37,665 nucleotides of DNA from Negativicutes bacterium. GTDB lineage: Bacteria > Bacillota_C > Negativicutes > Sporomusales_B > JARLHX01. The notes beneath the pieces were generated by a model that had not been told where the DNA came from, ran no database searches, and saw only the letters and a list, made by a program, of their open reading frames with translations. The position numbers and the translations under genes were made by a program. The stretch is from contig JARLHY010000013.1 of the NCBI GenBank assembly GCA_031292015.1, positions 1-37,665 on the forward strand, in the 5' to 3' direction. Below are positions 1-8,747 of this stretch, one piece after another (positions within the stretch are counted from its first letter, which is position 1; each line of letters starts with the position of its first letter).

Positions 1-1485
1 GACTCCTTTGACCTCGTTGACGATGCGCCGGGAAATGACGTCAAGCACCTCATAAGGCAACCTGACCCAGTCGGCGGTCATACCATCCTCGCTGGAGACC
101 ACCCTCAGGCCGATGGTATAGGCGTAAGTGCGTTCGTCTCCCATGACGCCGACGCTCTTCATCGCCGGCAGGACGGCAAAGGACTGCCAGACTTTGCGGT
201 AGAGATCGGCGTTCTTGATTTCCTGATAAACGATGGAATCGGCCTCCCGCAAGATTTCCAGGCGTTCCTGGGTCACCTCGCCGATGATGCGGATGGCAAG
301 TCCCGGTCCAGGGAAAGGCTGCCGCCAGACAATATCCTCCGGCAGATTGAGTTCCCGGGCCAACACCCGTACTTCATCCTTGAACAGATCACGAAGCGGT
401 TCCACAAGGCTGAAGGTCATATCTTTCGGCAAACCGCCGACGTTGTGATGGCTTTTGATCACCGCCGCCGTGGCGGTACCGCTCTCGATGACGTCGGGAT
501 AAAGGGTCCCCTGCACAAGGAATTCGATGTCACCCAGTTTGGCGGCCTCGGTCTCGAACACCCGGATGAATTCCTCGCCGATGATTTTCCGTTTGGCCTC
601 AGGCTCAACCACTCCGTCCATCCGGGCCATGAACCGGTCGACGACATCGGCGTAAACCAGATTCATATGAAAGCCGTCGCGGAAAGTCTTGACCACCTGC
701 TCTGGTTCGCCTTTGCGCAAAAAGCCGTGATTGACAAATACACAGGTCAGTTGGTCACCCACCGCCCGGTGCACCAAAACCGCGGCAACCGACGAATCGA
801 TGCCGCCGCTCAGGCCGCACAGGACGCGCTTGTTGCCGACCCGCCGGCGGATCTCGGCGATGGCCCGGTCGACGAAAGAGCCCATATTCCAGTCGCCTTT
901 GCATTTGCAGATATTGAAGAGAAAATTGCGCAGCATTTTCATGCCTTCGGGGGTATGGACAACTTCAGGGTGAAACTGAACGCCGTAAATATGTTTGCCG
1001 GTGTTGGCCATCGCCGCTACCGGCGAACTGTTGCTATGCCCCGTCACCGCAAATCCGGGCGGGGGAGCGGCGATGTAATCGCCGTGGCTCATCCAGACCT
1101 GAGTCTCAGGGGATATTTCGCTGAAAATATCTTCAGACCTGTCGACATAAAGGCGGGTATTGCCGTACTCGCGGGAGGTGGCGTGGGAAACGCTGCCGCC
1201 GAGCAAGTGGGCGCTGAGCTGCATGCCGTAGCAGATGCCCAGAACGGGAATGCCCTGTTCAAAGACGGCAGGGTCGCACTGCGGCGCGCCGTCCTGATAA
1301 ACGCTGGATGGGCCGCCGGAAAAGACGATACCCTTGGGGGCGAGATCCCGGATCTTGGCGATAGGTGTGTTGAACGGAACAATCTCACAGTATACCCCGC
1401 ATTCGCGGATACGCCTGGCGATCAACTGGCTGTACTGGCCGCCGAAATCCATGACCAGCACCATTTCATGCTTCTTATTTGTCAT
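1..1485 (-). CDS. guaA: GMP synthase (glutamine-hydrolysing), C-terminus cut by window edge
   Basis: Makes GMP from XMP, ATP and glutamine in cytosolic purine synthesis. Reading the minus strand from the ATG at 1485 gives 495 codons with no stop before the window edge. The N-terminal class I glutamine amidotransferase shows the nucleophile in LGICYGMQ (about Cys85) and the His-Glu pair in VQFHPE (about 172-174). The ATP-pyrophosphatase domain follows with the PP-loop SGGIDSS (about 226-232) and the C-terminal dimerisation domain. The family is usually about 510-525 residues, so some 15-20 C-terminal residues lie outside the window. A G-rich ribosome-binding site precedes the start and a sigma-A promoter lies about 50 bases upstream. 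A long open frame on the opposite strand is a shadow of this gene. Confidence 0.96.
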   Translation of the reverse strand, partial: MTNKKHEMVLVMDFGGQYSQLIARRIRECGVYCEIVPFNTPIAKIRDLAPKGIVFSGGPSSVYQDGAPQCDPAVFEQGIPVLGICYGMQLSAHLLGGSVSHATSREYGNTRLYVDRSEDIFSEISPETQVWMSHGDYIAAPPPGFAVTGHSNSSPVAAMANTGKHIYGVQFHPEVVHTPEGMKMLRNFLFNICKCKGDWNMGSFVDRAIAEIRRRVGNKRVLCGLSGGIDSSVAAVLVHRAVGDQLTCVFVNHGFLRKGEPEQVVKTFRDGFHMNLVYADVVDRFMARMDGVVEPEAKRKIIGEEFIRVFETEAAKLGDIEFLVQGTLYPDVIESGTATAAVIKSHHNVGGLPKDMTFSLVEPLRDLFKDEVRVLARELNLPEDIVWRQPFPGPGLAIRIIGEVTQERLEILREADSIVYQEIKNADLYRKVWQSFAVLPAMKSVGVMGDERTYAYTIGLRVVSSEDGMTADWVRLPYEVLDVISRRIVNEVKGV

Positions 1486-1533
1486 TTAAAATATGCCCCC
1501 TTCTATCAGGCCGCGTTTTTAGGCTTGTACTAC

Positions 1534-1563
1534 ATTATATTACCATTTGCGGCCGGTTTTCAA
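1534..1563 (-). promoter_or_regulatory. Sigma-A promoter of guaA
   Basis: Minus-strand TTGAAA (1558-1563), an 18-base spacer and a perfect TATAAT (1534-1539). It predicts a leader of about 40 nt before guaA, too short for a purine riboswitch; none is visible in 1486-1787. Confidence 0.75.
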
Positions 1564-1787
1564 CCGCTTCTTCTCCAGGTCTGCGGCGACCGGTCCGACC
1601 GGCACAACCTTCCATATAGCTTTGTCTAATTCGCGGTCAAATCAGTATTTCCTGCCCCACAATCCGACCGGCCGTCTCCTGGCACAACAAAATCCGCGTC
1701 ATATAGAAAAAGCTCTCAAGCCGTCCGCCCAGGCGAACACCCCAAGAGCAGCGCGGCCCGGCCACATCGCCGATACTGCGTCTCACA
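1564..1787. other. Intergenic region between pdaB-like gene and guaA promoter
   Basis: No convincing gene is present. A short inverted repeat (about 1723-1738, arms like GTTCGCC/GGCGGAC on the minus strand) followed by a T-run near 1707-1711 may be a weak terminator for the deacetylase gene. This is a low-confidence reading. Confidence 0.35.
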
Positions 1788-2528
1788 CTAATGGCGCTGA
1801 ATCCCTCTTTCGCTATACTTGGTGAGCAGTTCACCCACGGTCACGATCTGGTACCCTTCGGCTTTGATCCTGTCCAGTAAAATCGGCAGGGCTTCGGCAG
1901 TCTGAACCGGAGTGTCGCTGGCGTGCATCAGGATAATCGCTCCCGGCTTGATTCTTTTCATGACCCGGTCGATGATCACGTCCCGGCCGGGATTTTTCCA
2001 GTCCAACGAGTCGACATTCCAGATAATTGTCTTATAGCCCAGTTCATCAGTCACTTTCAGCGACTTCTGGCTGTAATGGCCGTTAGGCGGGCGGATCAGG
2101 GATGGGTCGGCACCGGTGACGTCCTTGATCAAAGCGTGGGCTTTTTGAATATCCTCCCGCACCCAGTCAGGGGACATGTCGCCGTAGTTTTCGTGGCGAT
2201 AGCCGTGACTGGCGATCTCGTGCCCGTCGCTGACCATCCGTCTTGCTACGTCGGGATATTTCTGGGCCCACGGCCCCATGATGAAGAACGTCACCTTCAG
2301 GTTGTTCCTTTGCAGCGTATCCAAAATCGAAGGCGTAAACTTATTACCCCAAGAATGATCAAAAGTCAGCGCCACCACCTTCTGATCGGTGCGGGTGCCG
2401 GCAATGGCGATGGGCCCGCCGGCAACGACGTCGGCCACCTGAACATAAAGCGTACCGATGGCAAGCAGGCCGATAATGCTGTAAAATAGGTGGCGGTGAC
2501 TTACCAGGCGCCGCAGGCTTATGATCAT
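1788..2528 (-). CDS. pdaB: PdaB-like polysaccharide deacetylase (CE4 family)
   Basis: A 246-residue protein of the NodB/CE4 family, whose members remove acetyl groups from N-acetyl sugars in cell-wall polymers. An N-terminal hydrophobic anchor (about residues 17-38) places it on the cell surface. CE4 motifs are visible in order: TFDHSWG, SHGYRH, RPPNGHYS, SLDWKNPG and LMHAS. The second Asp of the canonical TFDD motif is replaced, as I recall is also the case in the sporulation protein PdaB (TFD-x-SWG), so the PdaB subfamily and a spore-wall role are likely. The start at 2528 is chosen because AAGGAGGG (2536-2543) sits 7 bases upstream; an in-frame ATG at 2555 lacks such a site. Gene symbol is by family resemblance. 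Confidence 0.85.
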   Translation of the reverse strand: MIISLRRLVSHRHLFYSIIGLLAIGTLYVQVADVVAGGPIAIAGTRTDQKVVALTFDHSWGNKFTPSILDTLQRNNLKVTFFIMGPWAQKYPDVARRMVSDGHEIASHGYRHENYGDMSPDWVREDIQKAHALIKDVTGADPSLIRPPNGHYSQKSLKVTDELGYKTIIWNVDSLDWKNPGRDVIIDRVMKRIKPGAIILMHASDTPVQTAEALPILLDRIKAEGYQIVTVGELLTKYSERGIQRH

Positions 2529-2581
2529 TAGTATTCCCTCCTTCCGCAACATCATTAGTATCTATGCGGGGAGGGAATAAA

Positions 2582-3220
2582 TTATGAGAGCCAGCGAATA
2601 TAAGGATATTTTTGGAGACAATAGCGGATCAACCGGTCGGAAATCTTGGCGGCAATCCAGAGCGTGGCCAGCATTGTTATCGCCGAAATCCACCAGATCC
2701 ATTCGCTCTGCCGGACCCAGGCGGGTATCAACAGGGCCGCAGCCAGCACGACAATGATAAAGGAAACAACCAACGGCACCCCAGACTGAATGATACTGAA
2801 GCCCACCCGGCTGTAAAGCTTTGCCGCTACATCCTCTTTGGCTGCCGCAAATACCGCGGTCAAATTTTCGTACAGCGCTCCAACCCGGGCCGGATCGGTA
2901 CCGGAGACAACGAGAGAACCGCCGGGAGGGTTGTAATTGCGAAACGTCATCAGGACGGCGCCTTGCCCGGCAAATTCGACGCTGATCCGAAGGCTGTCGA
3001 TTCTCGGCAATACTGCCAATAAAGCCTCCAGAGCGTCGCGGTCGACAATATCTTCCTGCGGACGGCCTTCCTGCCTGCCCAGCGGGTCTTGTCCCGTGCC
3101 GACCGACGCCTGCCAGGTGAACTCTCCCGCTTGTCCCAGGACCCGCCACAACTCTTCCAGCAGTGCGGCCGACAGGCCGAAAGCCGGCAGCCGGCCTTTG
3201 CGCGTTGTTACAGCTTGCAT
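2582..3220 (-). CDS. Uncharacterised protein with two C-terminal membrane segments
   Basis: Not recognised. The 212-residue frame has a soluble N-terminal part of about 135 residues, then two hydrophobic stretches (about 143-168, SIIQSGVPLVVSFIIVVLAA, and about 173-192, WIWWISAITMLATLWIAAKI), and a short basic tail. It could be a membrane-tethered cytosolic domain. The start at 3220 has a GGGGGG ribosome-binding site 6 bases upstream; an in-frame ATG at 3325 would add 35 residues of poorly coding-like sequence. The gene lies downstream of the UlaG-like gene and may be the last gene of the sugar operon. An overlapping open frame (2562-3293) is Gly/Arg-rich and looks like a shadow. Confidence 0.6.
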   Translation of the reverse strand: MQAVTTRKGRLPAFGLSAALLEELWRVLGQAGEFTWQASVGTGQDPLGRQEGRPQEDIVDRDALEALLAVLPRIDSLRISVEFAGQGAVLMTFRNYNPPGGSLVVSGTDPARVGALYENLTAVFAAAKEDVAAKLYSRVGFSIIQSGVPLVVSFIIVVLAAALLIPAWVRQSEWIWWISAITMLATLWIAAKISDRLIRYCLQKYPYIRWLS

Positions 3221-3358
3221 TTTCAGCCCCCCGGATGATGGATGGGAAACGCCACCAGGCAATATTCGAGGGCGACCGTCCGGCCGCCCCCAATACTGCT
3301 TTTCAACTGGCTCATATTTTATCATCTTTACCTGGAAAAAACAAGCTTGCCCCTGCCG

Positions 3359-4456
3359 TCAGCGCTCTTTCTTCATGGCCGTCGCCGCGTCTCCGTACAG
3401 CAGTGAGCGCTCGGGACAATAACGTTCCCGCTGATCGGGATAACGGTAGCGCTTGATATTCTGGTCCTGGGGATAGTTGAACTGAGCCCCGCATTTCAAG
3501 ATGACTGTTTTGATCTCCGGCGTATTCTCCTGGACAATCCGTTCAAACTGATTGACAAGGAGTTCCGGATCGGAAGCGGTGTTGGCCCAGTTGTCGTAGT
3601 GGTCGGGGATGAGAACCTTGGCGCCCAGGGATTGCCCCAGACGGGCACAGTCATATGGCGTCATTTTGTCGGTGGCCCCCGGGGCGTTGGATCCCATATC
3701 GAAGATCGCCACATCGATGTCGTAGTTTGCCCCTATCGCCCGGTAACCGTCATGGAACCAGGTATCACCCAGAAACATGATGTTGCCGCCGGAGGTCTTG
3801 AAGAGAAAACTGACGGCGCACTGCTCGTACGGCATTGGTTCGGTCGAGGCTCCGGTCCGGATAGCCGTTTCGTCGAAACAATGGAGAAACTCGACTTCGG
3901 CTCCCGGCACCTTGATTGATTCACCGACCCTGGCGACGGTCAGCCGACTCTCCGGGACCTTGAACCGGCGAAGCTTCTCGGCCGTGTTCGGCGGCCCGTA
4001 GAACATGCAGTCGGTGGTCTTGAGGGTTGCTTTCACGGTATAGACGTCGCAGTGATCCTGGTGAAGATGGGTGCAGAATACGCCGTCAAGCCGCTCGAAT
4101 TTCCAGGGATCGATAAGATGGGGATTGAGCCTCAGCCAGTCGATGCTCTCGGCGCCGGCCTGCTTGCATACGCCGCAGAAATAGTACTTGGTATACATGG
4201 AGGATCCGGAATACACGTCAATAAAGAATATCCCGTCGGCATCGGTTTTGAGCACCCAGGACGGCCCGCCCAGCCACCAGATCGATACCTGCCCCTTGGG
4301 AACTTTATAAGAGATGATACGTTGATTGAGCAGTGTGCCCCACTCCGGAAAACAGTCTTCCAGCCAGTCTTCCCGCGTAATTTCCCGGTCTTCGTTCAGA
4401 TAGTCACCGGCGATGATCCCTCGTCCGTCGGTTTTTATTACTTCTGGTTTTGACAT
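3359..4456 (-). CDS. UlaG-like metallo-beta-lactamase-fold lactonase
   Basis: A 365-residue protein resembling UlaG, the cytosolic L-ascorbate-6-phosphate lactonase, which runs about 355 residues. Visible family features are the N-terminal TREDW and FPEWGTLLNQ region, WWLGGPSW, the metal-binding THLHQDH motif (about 129-135), the metal Asp in FLGDTWF (about 231), the DKMT segment, and IPDHYDNW (His about 286). A GGGAGG ribosome-binding site lies 8 bases before the ATG. The neighbours are a sugar ABC importer, a zinc dehydrogenase and cupins rather than the PTS of the E. coli ula operon. The substrate is therefore more likely an unphosphorylated or different sugar lactone; this is inference. 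Confidence 0.8.
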   Translation of the reverse strand: MSKPEVIKTDGRGIIAGDYLNEDREITREDWLEDCFPEWGTLLNQRIISYKVPKGQVSIWWLGGPSWVLKTDADGIFFIDVYSGSSMYTKYYFCGVCKQAGAESIDWLRLNPHLIDPWKFERLDGVFCTHLHQDHCDVYTVKATLKTTDCMFYGPPNTAEKLRRFKVPESRLTVARVGESIKVPGAEVEFLHCFDETAIRTGASTEPMPYEQCAVSFLFKTSGGNIMFLGDTWFHDGYRAIGANYDIDVAIFDMGSNAPGATDKMTPYDCARLGQSLGAKVLIPDHYDNWANTASDPELLVNQFERIVQENTPEIKTVILKCGAQFNYPQDQNIKRYRYPDQRERYCPERSLLYGDAATAMKKER

Positions 4457-4643
4457 AGATCTAGCCTCCCATTAAAATTTTTCTCAAGCTCGGACGCAAA
4501 GCACCTGCGCAGACATACCCGTCCCGCTTTCATTTGCCACGCCGAACATTGAAAGGACTAACCGGGCCGGACATTGATACCGAGGCTAGAGTTTTCGCTA
4601 AGCCGTTTGGCAAGTTTCCGGCGGTTGTTTTCGTTGCATCAGG

Positions 4644-5822
4644 TTATAGCTGCGGTGAGTCGATGGCCAACTTTTTGTTTATATCCTGCGGATGGGGCGG
4701 ACAGCCTGGAATGTATATTCCGCCGGCGTCGCTGAGATTTCGCGTGCAGACACCGATTCTTATGAGATTGCCTGTAAAGCCGGCCGGCAGGATTACGCTC
4801 TGCCCATAAGCAATGGTATGGTCTTGCAGCTTGTGCAGGGTGTTGTCGCGCTGAAGATTGGTCAGATAGGTTGTAACCGTGTGACTGCAGCCGCTGCAGG
4901 CGTCGCAGGCCAGCAGCGTGATGCCCATCTGCCCGAGGGCGTCACTGTTAACCGAGTTCAGTCGAAAGGGTCGGCGGACGGCGGCGATTGGCTCGCCAAG
5001 CACGGTGATTTTGTCGATGTCGCCACAGCCCAGGCCTTGTTCGGCGGCGAGTTTGATGTATTCTACCTGCTCGACGGCTAAACCCATTATTTCGCAGGCC
5101 ACCGTATCGGCAGCCACGGTATCGGTGGCGGCCATCACGATGCCAAGACCCACCGGGTCTCCCGAAGCGGGTCCGTTGCCCTCCATGGCGATGGTACCGT
5201 CGATGACCGTCAGTTCAGGCAGGGCGATATGGTTGAGATCGACGAGCGATTGGGCCAGGCCCCACTTGTGAAAGCGCTTTTTGTCACTGACATGGACAAT
5301 GCCTTTACTGTTTTTGAGACCGGCGGTAATCCCGAAAACGTCGTGGGTCTTCATTACCGGCACATTGATAACGACGTTGGCGTTCAGGAAAGTCCGGGGA
5401 ATTCGCAGCCGCTTGAAGATTTTCGCCTGGGTGTTGACAATATATTGGTATTCATCTTGACCAAAATCGACAAAGGTATATTTCGTCCCTTCGAGCGCCG
5501 CCTGCAGTCCGGACGCCTCAAAGGCCTGCATGGTGTTATGGCCGATGGCGGCGCCGTCACCGACGATGATGCTGGCGGCACCGCTTTCACGGCACAATTC
5601 AGCCAGAGCCCTGACGACGTAGGGGTTAGTCGTAGCGCCAGTGGTATAGTGTTTGGCGCACACTAAGTTGGGCTTGATGAGCACGGTATCGCCCGGGCTG
5701 ACCACCATCTCCAGCCCGCCAATAAAGTCAACGGCCTGACGGACAGCTTTTTTCACGCTATGAAGGTTTTCGTAATCCAGGCAACGGACTACAGCAACTG
5801 TTGAGTTTCTCAATCCGGCCAT
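4644..5822 (-). CDS. DUF362 domain protein
   Basis: A 392-residue protein of the DUF362 family, whose biochemical role is largely undefined. Family-type segments include VLIKPNLV near residue 50, VVGDG-type phrases, VPVMKTH, GLKNSKGIV and the final domain region VAADTVACEIMGL. Many DUF362 proteins carry a ferredoxin domain; here I see only a CDACSGC cluster near residue 310, so a single metal or Fe-S site is possible but not shown. GGGAGG sits 7 bases before the ATG. It follows the cupin gene after an 89-base gap with a strong hairpin and precedes the UlaG-like gene, suggesting membership of the sugar cluster. Confidence 0.8.
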   Translation of the reverse strand: MAGLRNSTVAVVRCLDYENLHSVKKAVRQAVDFIGGLEMVVSPGDTVLIKPNLVCAKHYTTGATTNPYVVRALAELCRESGAASIIVGDGAAIGHNTMQAFEASGLQAALEGTKYTFVDFGQDEYQYIVNTQAKIFKRLRIPRTFLNANVVINVPVMKTHDVFGITAGLKNSKGIVHVSDKKRFHKWGLAQSLVDLNHIALPELTVIDGTIAMEGNGPASGDPVGLGIVMAATDTVAADTVACEIMGLAVEQVEYIKLAAEQGLGCGDIDKITVLGEPIAAVRRPFRLNSVNSDALGQMGITLLACDACSGCSHTVTTYLTNLQRDNTLHKLQDHTIAYGQSVILPAGFTGNLIRIGVCTRNLSDAGGIYIPGCPPHPQDINKKLAIDSPQL

Positions 5823-5867
5823 AGGTTATCCTCCCTTATTGGCCAACTGCGTGATAGCAAAGGGGAG

Positions 5868-5909
5868 GCCGGGGTCCGCCGTTCGACCGGCGAGGCGACG
5901 AACCCCGGC
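5868..5909 (-). repeat. GC-rich intercistronic hairpin
   Basis: An 8-bp perfect inverted repeat (5868-5875 with 5902-5909, GCCGGGGT/ACCCCGGC) between the cupin stop and the DUF362 start, with extra pairing possible inside. No T-run follows on the minus strand, so it is more likely an mRNA-stabilising or processing hairpin than a simple terminator. Confidence 0.5.
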
Positions 5910-5911
5910 TG

Positions 5912-6304
5912 TCAGGGGAGCTGGCTAAACATATCCTGATCATAGAAAACAAACGAATCAGGGGTAGTCGGGGCCGAGAAAATGCAGGCCGTGACCAGTG
6001 TGTCCGGCCCCAGGCTGCGGACCTGATGCTTCGAGTTGGCCGGCAAAAGTACAGCGTCCCCTTTTTTGAACCTGCCGAGTTCTCCGTCGAGCCAAACCTC
6101 GCCCGAACCCTCAAGGATCAGCAGCACTTCTTCGATGTCCCGGTGAGAATGCAGGGGCCTGACGACTGATCCCGCGGGACAGGTCATGATGTTTACCGAT
6201 ATTTTCTCCGCCCCGATGGTATCCGGCGTCACCAGCCACCGCAGTTCCCGGCCGGGCAGCTTTAACGGCTCTATTTCCTGGCTATTGACAATTCTTACGG
6301 CCAC
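5912..6304 (-). CDS. Small cupin-fold protein
   Basis: A 130-residue single-domain cupin. The first cupin motif is seen in HSHRDIEEVLLILEG (about 73-87), with the usual two His and a Glu as metal ligands, and the second in GDAVLLPANSKHQV (about 103-116). Such proteins bind metals and act as sugar isomerases, epimerases or sensors. The start is GTG at 6304 with AAGGTG about 6 bases upstream. It is 14 bases downstream of a second cupin gene and probably co-transcribed with the ABC importer. Substrate not determinable from the sequence. Confidence 0.8.
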   Translation of the reverse strand: MAVRIVNSQEIEPLKLPGRELRWLVTPDTIGAEKISVNIMTCPAGSVVRPLHSHRDIEEVLLILEGSGEVWLDGELGRFKKGDAVLLPANSKHQVRSLGPDTLVTACIFSAPTTPDSFVFYDQDMFSQLP

Positions 6305-6318
6305 AGCATCACCTTCTT

Positions 6319-6672
6319 CTAATGAGTTTGCGCAAGGGGAGGAACCGTAATAGCCAGATAGCTCAGTTTACCCTCATCCTCATTGACTACCGCATGCGGT
6401 TCGCCGGCGGCCACGAAAACGGCATCGCCTGCGCCGGCCACGGCAACAAGCTTACTGTCGGCATAAACCTTCATTATGCCGTCCAGCACATAGAAAATCT
6501 GGTCGGAGGAAGGATGGACCTCATCTTCACTGCCACATCCCTTGGGTACGGTCGACAGGGTGATATTGGCCTGGCGGCAGCCAAGCCCGGGGTTGAAGAT
6601 TACTTCTGTCTCCATGCCGAAGTGATTGAAGGGCGTATATTTTTCACCTGTTCCCATTTTATAGACGCGCAT
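6319..6672 (-). CDS. Small cupin-fold protein
   Basis: A 117-residue cupin with conserved features EDEVHPSSDQIFYVLDG (motif 1, about 50-66) and GDAVFVAAGEPHAVVN (motif 2, about 82-97). Motif 1 lacks the usual first His-x-His pair (HPSSDQ), so metal binding may differ from its neighbour. Two adjacent ATGs are possible (6675 and 6672); AAGGAG (6679-6684) gives 6-base spacing to 6672, which is preferred. It is 18 bases downstream of the sugar-binding lipoprotein gene, and the paired cupins look like an operon-specific duplication or two-step module. Confidence 0.78.
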   Translation of the reverse strand: MRVYKMGTGEKYTPFNHFGMETEVIFNPGLGCRQANITLSTVPKGCGSEDEVHPSSDQIFYVLDGIMKVYADSKLVAVAGAGDAVFVAAGEPHAVVNEDEGKLSYLAITVPPLAQTH

Positions 6673-6690
6673 CATGCTCTCCTTGCCGGG

Positions 6691-7710
6691 TTATTTTTTT
6701 GGCACGAAGGACTTGGGATCGTCGAGGGTGCCGCCAAAAATAGAGTCTTTCACTGTTTCTACATTTTCTCGGGTTACTACCGTGGGCTGCAGGTAGACCA
6801 TTTTCTCCAGAGGCTGCTTATTGACGACTTTTAGGGCAAGCTCGACGCCCACCATGGCTTCCACCGACTGGCTCTTAAGGTTGGTGAAGTGCATTTTTCC
6901 GTCATAGATAGCCTGCATGCCAAGCGGCAGGGCCGAGCTGCCGTACACTTTGATCTTGCCGGCCTTGCCGGCTGCCTCAACCGCCCGCACAGCCCCCAGG
7001 GCAAGGTCGTCGTTAGTGGCACAGATGACATCAATGTTCGTATATTTTACCAGGGCGTCTTCGGCGTTCCTCATACCTTCAGCCGAGGTGTCGGTTGGAC
7101 AGTCATATTTTTGCAGCAGCTTAAGGTTGGGGTTTTTGGCAAGTTCGGGCGCAAAACCTTCATTATATTGCTGCATGGCGTAGCCGGCACCGACCGGACC
7201 GAACAGATAGACGACATTGGCGCCCTCCGGGAAATCTTTCCTGAGCTGGGTAACCTGGTTTATGCCGAACTGTGGCTCGTTGAAGATAACACCGGTAGTC
7301 ACGTTCTGAGAAGCGGAACGCCTGGCGATGGTGACAACCGGTATGCCGGCTTTGGCGGCCTGATCAACAGCCACGGCGCTGCCCTTCTCCTGGACAGGAC
7401 CCATGAGAATGACGTCAACCTTGCGCTGAATGAGGTCCTCAACATCCTTGATCTGTTTCTCCTGATCGTTGTTGGCATACAGCATGATCATTTCCACGCC
7501 GTTCTTTTTGGCGGCTTCCTGGGCGAACTGTCCGCACATGGCCCACCACTGATTATCCTTGGAGACGAAGCTGGCGCCGATGACGATCTTTTTTTTGCCG
7601 CTGTCAGCCGCCGGTGCACCCTGCTTATTGCCGCCGCAGCCTAATACCACAGTGAGGCCCAGAACCGCCGTGGCCACTATACACAGTCTTTTCATCAGCT
7701 TGCTGTTCAC
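6691..7710 (-). CDS. Sugar-binding lipoprotein of ribose-type ABC importer
   Basis: A periplasmic-binding-protein family 1 (RbsB/Peripla_BP_4) solute receptor of about 339 residues. A basic N-terminus, hydrophobic segment and lipobox (VVLGC followed by GG) show a lipid-anchored exported protein. The mature part starts KKIVIGASF and has hallmarks such as NDQEKQIKDVEDLI, VDVILMGP and ATNDDLALGA. The start is uncertain: GTG at 7710 has GGAG about 9 bases upstream, whereas ATG at 7728 directly follows the stop of an 8-codon minicistron (7729-7755). Permease and ATPase genes lie just upstream, forming a complete importer. The ligand is probably a monosaccharide but cannot be named. Confidence 0.9.
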   Translation of the reverse strand: MNSKLMKRLCIVATAVLGLTVVLGCGGNKQGAPAADSGKKKIVIGASFVSKDNQWWAMCGQFAQEAAKKNGVEMIMLYANNDQEKQIKDVEDLIQRKVDVILMGPVQEKGSAVAVDQAAKAGIPVVTIARRSASQNVTTGVIFNEPQFGINQVTQLRKDFPEGANVVYLFGPVGAGYAMQQYNEGFAPELAKNPNLKLLQKYDCPTDTSAEGMRNAEDALVKYTNIDVICATNDDLALGAVRAVEAAGKAGKIKVYGSSALPLGMQAIYDGKMHFTNLKSQSVEAMVGVELALKVVNKQPLEKMVYLQPTVVTRENVETVKDSIFGGTLDDPKSFVPKK

Positions 7711-7728
7711 AAAATCACTCTCCATCAT

Positions 7729-7755
7729 TTAATTTGAACCCACGCTCACGGACAC
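7729..7755 (-). CDS. Possible 8-codon minicistron before the binding-protein gene
   Basis: GTG-started frame of 8 codons (peptide MSVSVGSN) with AAAGGAGG 7 bases upstream. The ribosome-binding site lies within the last codons of the permease, and the TAA stop is directly followed by an in-frame ATG (7728). It could couple translation of the permease to the binding protein, or be chance. Confidence 0.3.
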   Translation of the reverse strand: MSVSVGSN

Positions 7756-7757
7756 GT

Positions 7758-8747
7758 TCAGACCTCCTTTCGGTGTGACAACATGTCTAAAGCCACGGCT
7801 ATGATGATAATTACCCCGATTACCATCAATTGCCATTCGTAGCCGATACCGATAATGTTCAACCCGTTGATCAGGCAGGCCATAAGGATCGAACCCAGCA
7901 CGGTGTTCATCATCGTGCCGCTGCCGCCCATCAGTGACGTCCCGCCGACCACCACGGCGGCAATACAGTCCATATTCGTAGTCTGCATCAGGGCCGGCTG
8001 GGCCGAAACAACACGGGCGGTGAGGATGATACCGCCCACCGCCGCCAAAAAGCCGGCGAGGGTGTAAATTTTGATCAGAATATTGTCGTTCTTCAAGCCG
8101 GCCAGGCGGGCGGCCTTGAAATTGCCGCCGATGGCGTAAGTGCCCAGACCGAATTCGGTTTTGGACAACAATATCCAGCCAAGGACGACAACGATCGCGG
8201 TGATGATCACCGGTACAGGCATCCCGCCGATAAAGCCGACCCCGATAAAGTTGAAGGCCTCCGGAAAGCCGCCGATGATGTCGCCGCCGGTGACCCACAG
8301 GGCAATGCCGCGAGCCACGGTCATGGTGCCGAGAGTACAGATGAAGGGCGTAACCCTCAGCTTGGCGATGATGACACCGTTGATCCCGCCGAAGAGGATA
8401 CCGGAAAGGAGGCCGACCCCAAGGGCCAGAACGACACTGTTGGAGCTGTCCAGTACCAGGCCGGTCAGGCAGCCGGCCATGATGCCGATCGAACCCACGG
8501 ACAGGTCGATGCCGCCGCTGATGATGCAGAAGGTCATGCCAACGGCGATGACGAGGTTAATGGACATTTGACGGCTGATGTTGAGGATGTTCTCGAAAGA
8601 GAGAAAACGGGGGTTCAGGCAGGTCATGAGGATGACCACGCCGATTAGCGCCCCGATGAGGAAAATTTTCTGCACGCTGCCGAACCGTTTAACAAAGTCT
8701 ACAACTTTGGTCTTTTCTACTGCGCCTTGGCTACACCCATCATGCAC
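7758..8747 (-). CDS. Ribose-type sugar ABC transporter permease
   Basis: A 329-residue integral membrane protein of the RbsC/AraH permease family with about eight to ten hydrophobic helices. Family signatures include CIISGGIDLSVGSI near residue 76, FICTLGTMTVARGIALWVTGG, and the cytoplasmic EFGLGTYAIGGNFKAARLAGL coupling region. The GTG start at 8747 lies inside the end of the ATPase gene (31-base overlap), with GGAGG about 10 bases upstream; an internal start is possible since residues 1-20 are not typical. It pairs with the double-ABC ATPase and the lipoprotein. Confidence 0.92.
   Translation of the reverse strand: MHDGCSQGAVEKTKVVDFVKRFGSVQKIFLIGALIGVVILMTCLNPRFLSFENILNISRQMSINLVIAVGMTFCIISGGIDLSVGSIGIMAGCLTGLVLDSSNSVVLALGVGLLSGILFGGINGVIIAKLRVTPFICTLGTMTVARGIALWVTGGDIIGGFPEAFNFIGVGFIGGMPVPVIITAIVVVLGWILLSKTEFGLGTYAIGGNFKAARLAGLKNDNILIKIYTLAGFLAAVGGIILTARVVSAQPALMQTTNMDCIAAVVVGGTSLMGGSGTMMNTVLGSILMACLINGLNIIGIGYEWQLMVIGVIIIIAVALDMLSHRKEV

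Noticed and set aside
445..1629. 394-codon open frame on the plus strand
   Set aside because: It is antisense to guaA, whose translation matches GMP synthase motif by motif; the plus frame has no recognisable domain.
1486..1787. Purine riboswitch before guaA
   Set aside because: The predicted leader is only about 40 nt and has no purine-aptamer-like core.
2562..3293. Alternative 243-codon minus frame
   Set aside because: Gly/Arg-rich, no domain, overlaps the 2582-3220 frame, which has membrane segments and a good ribosome-binding site.
6889..7644. 251-codon plus frame
   Set aside because: Antisense shadow of the sugar-binding lipoprotein.
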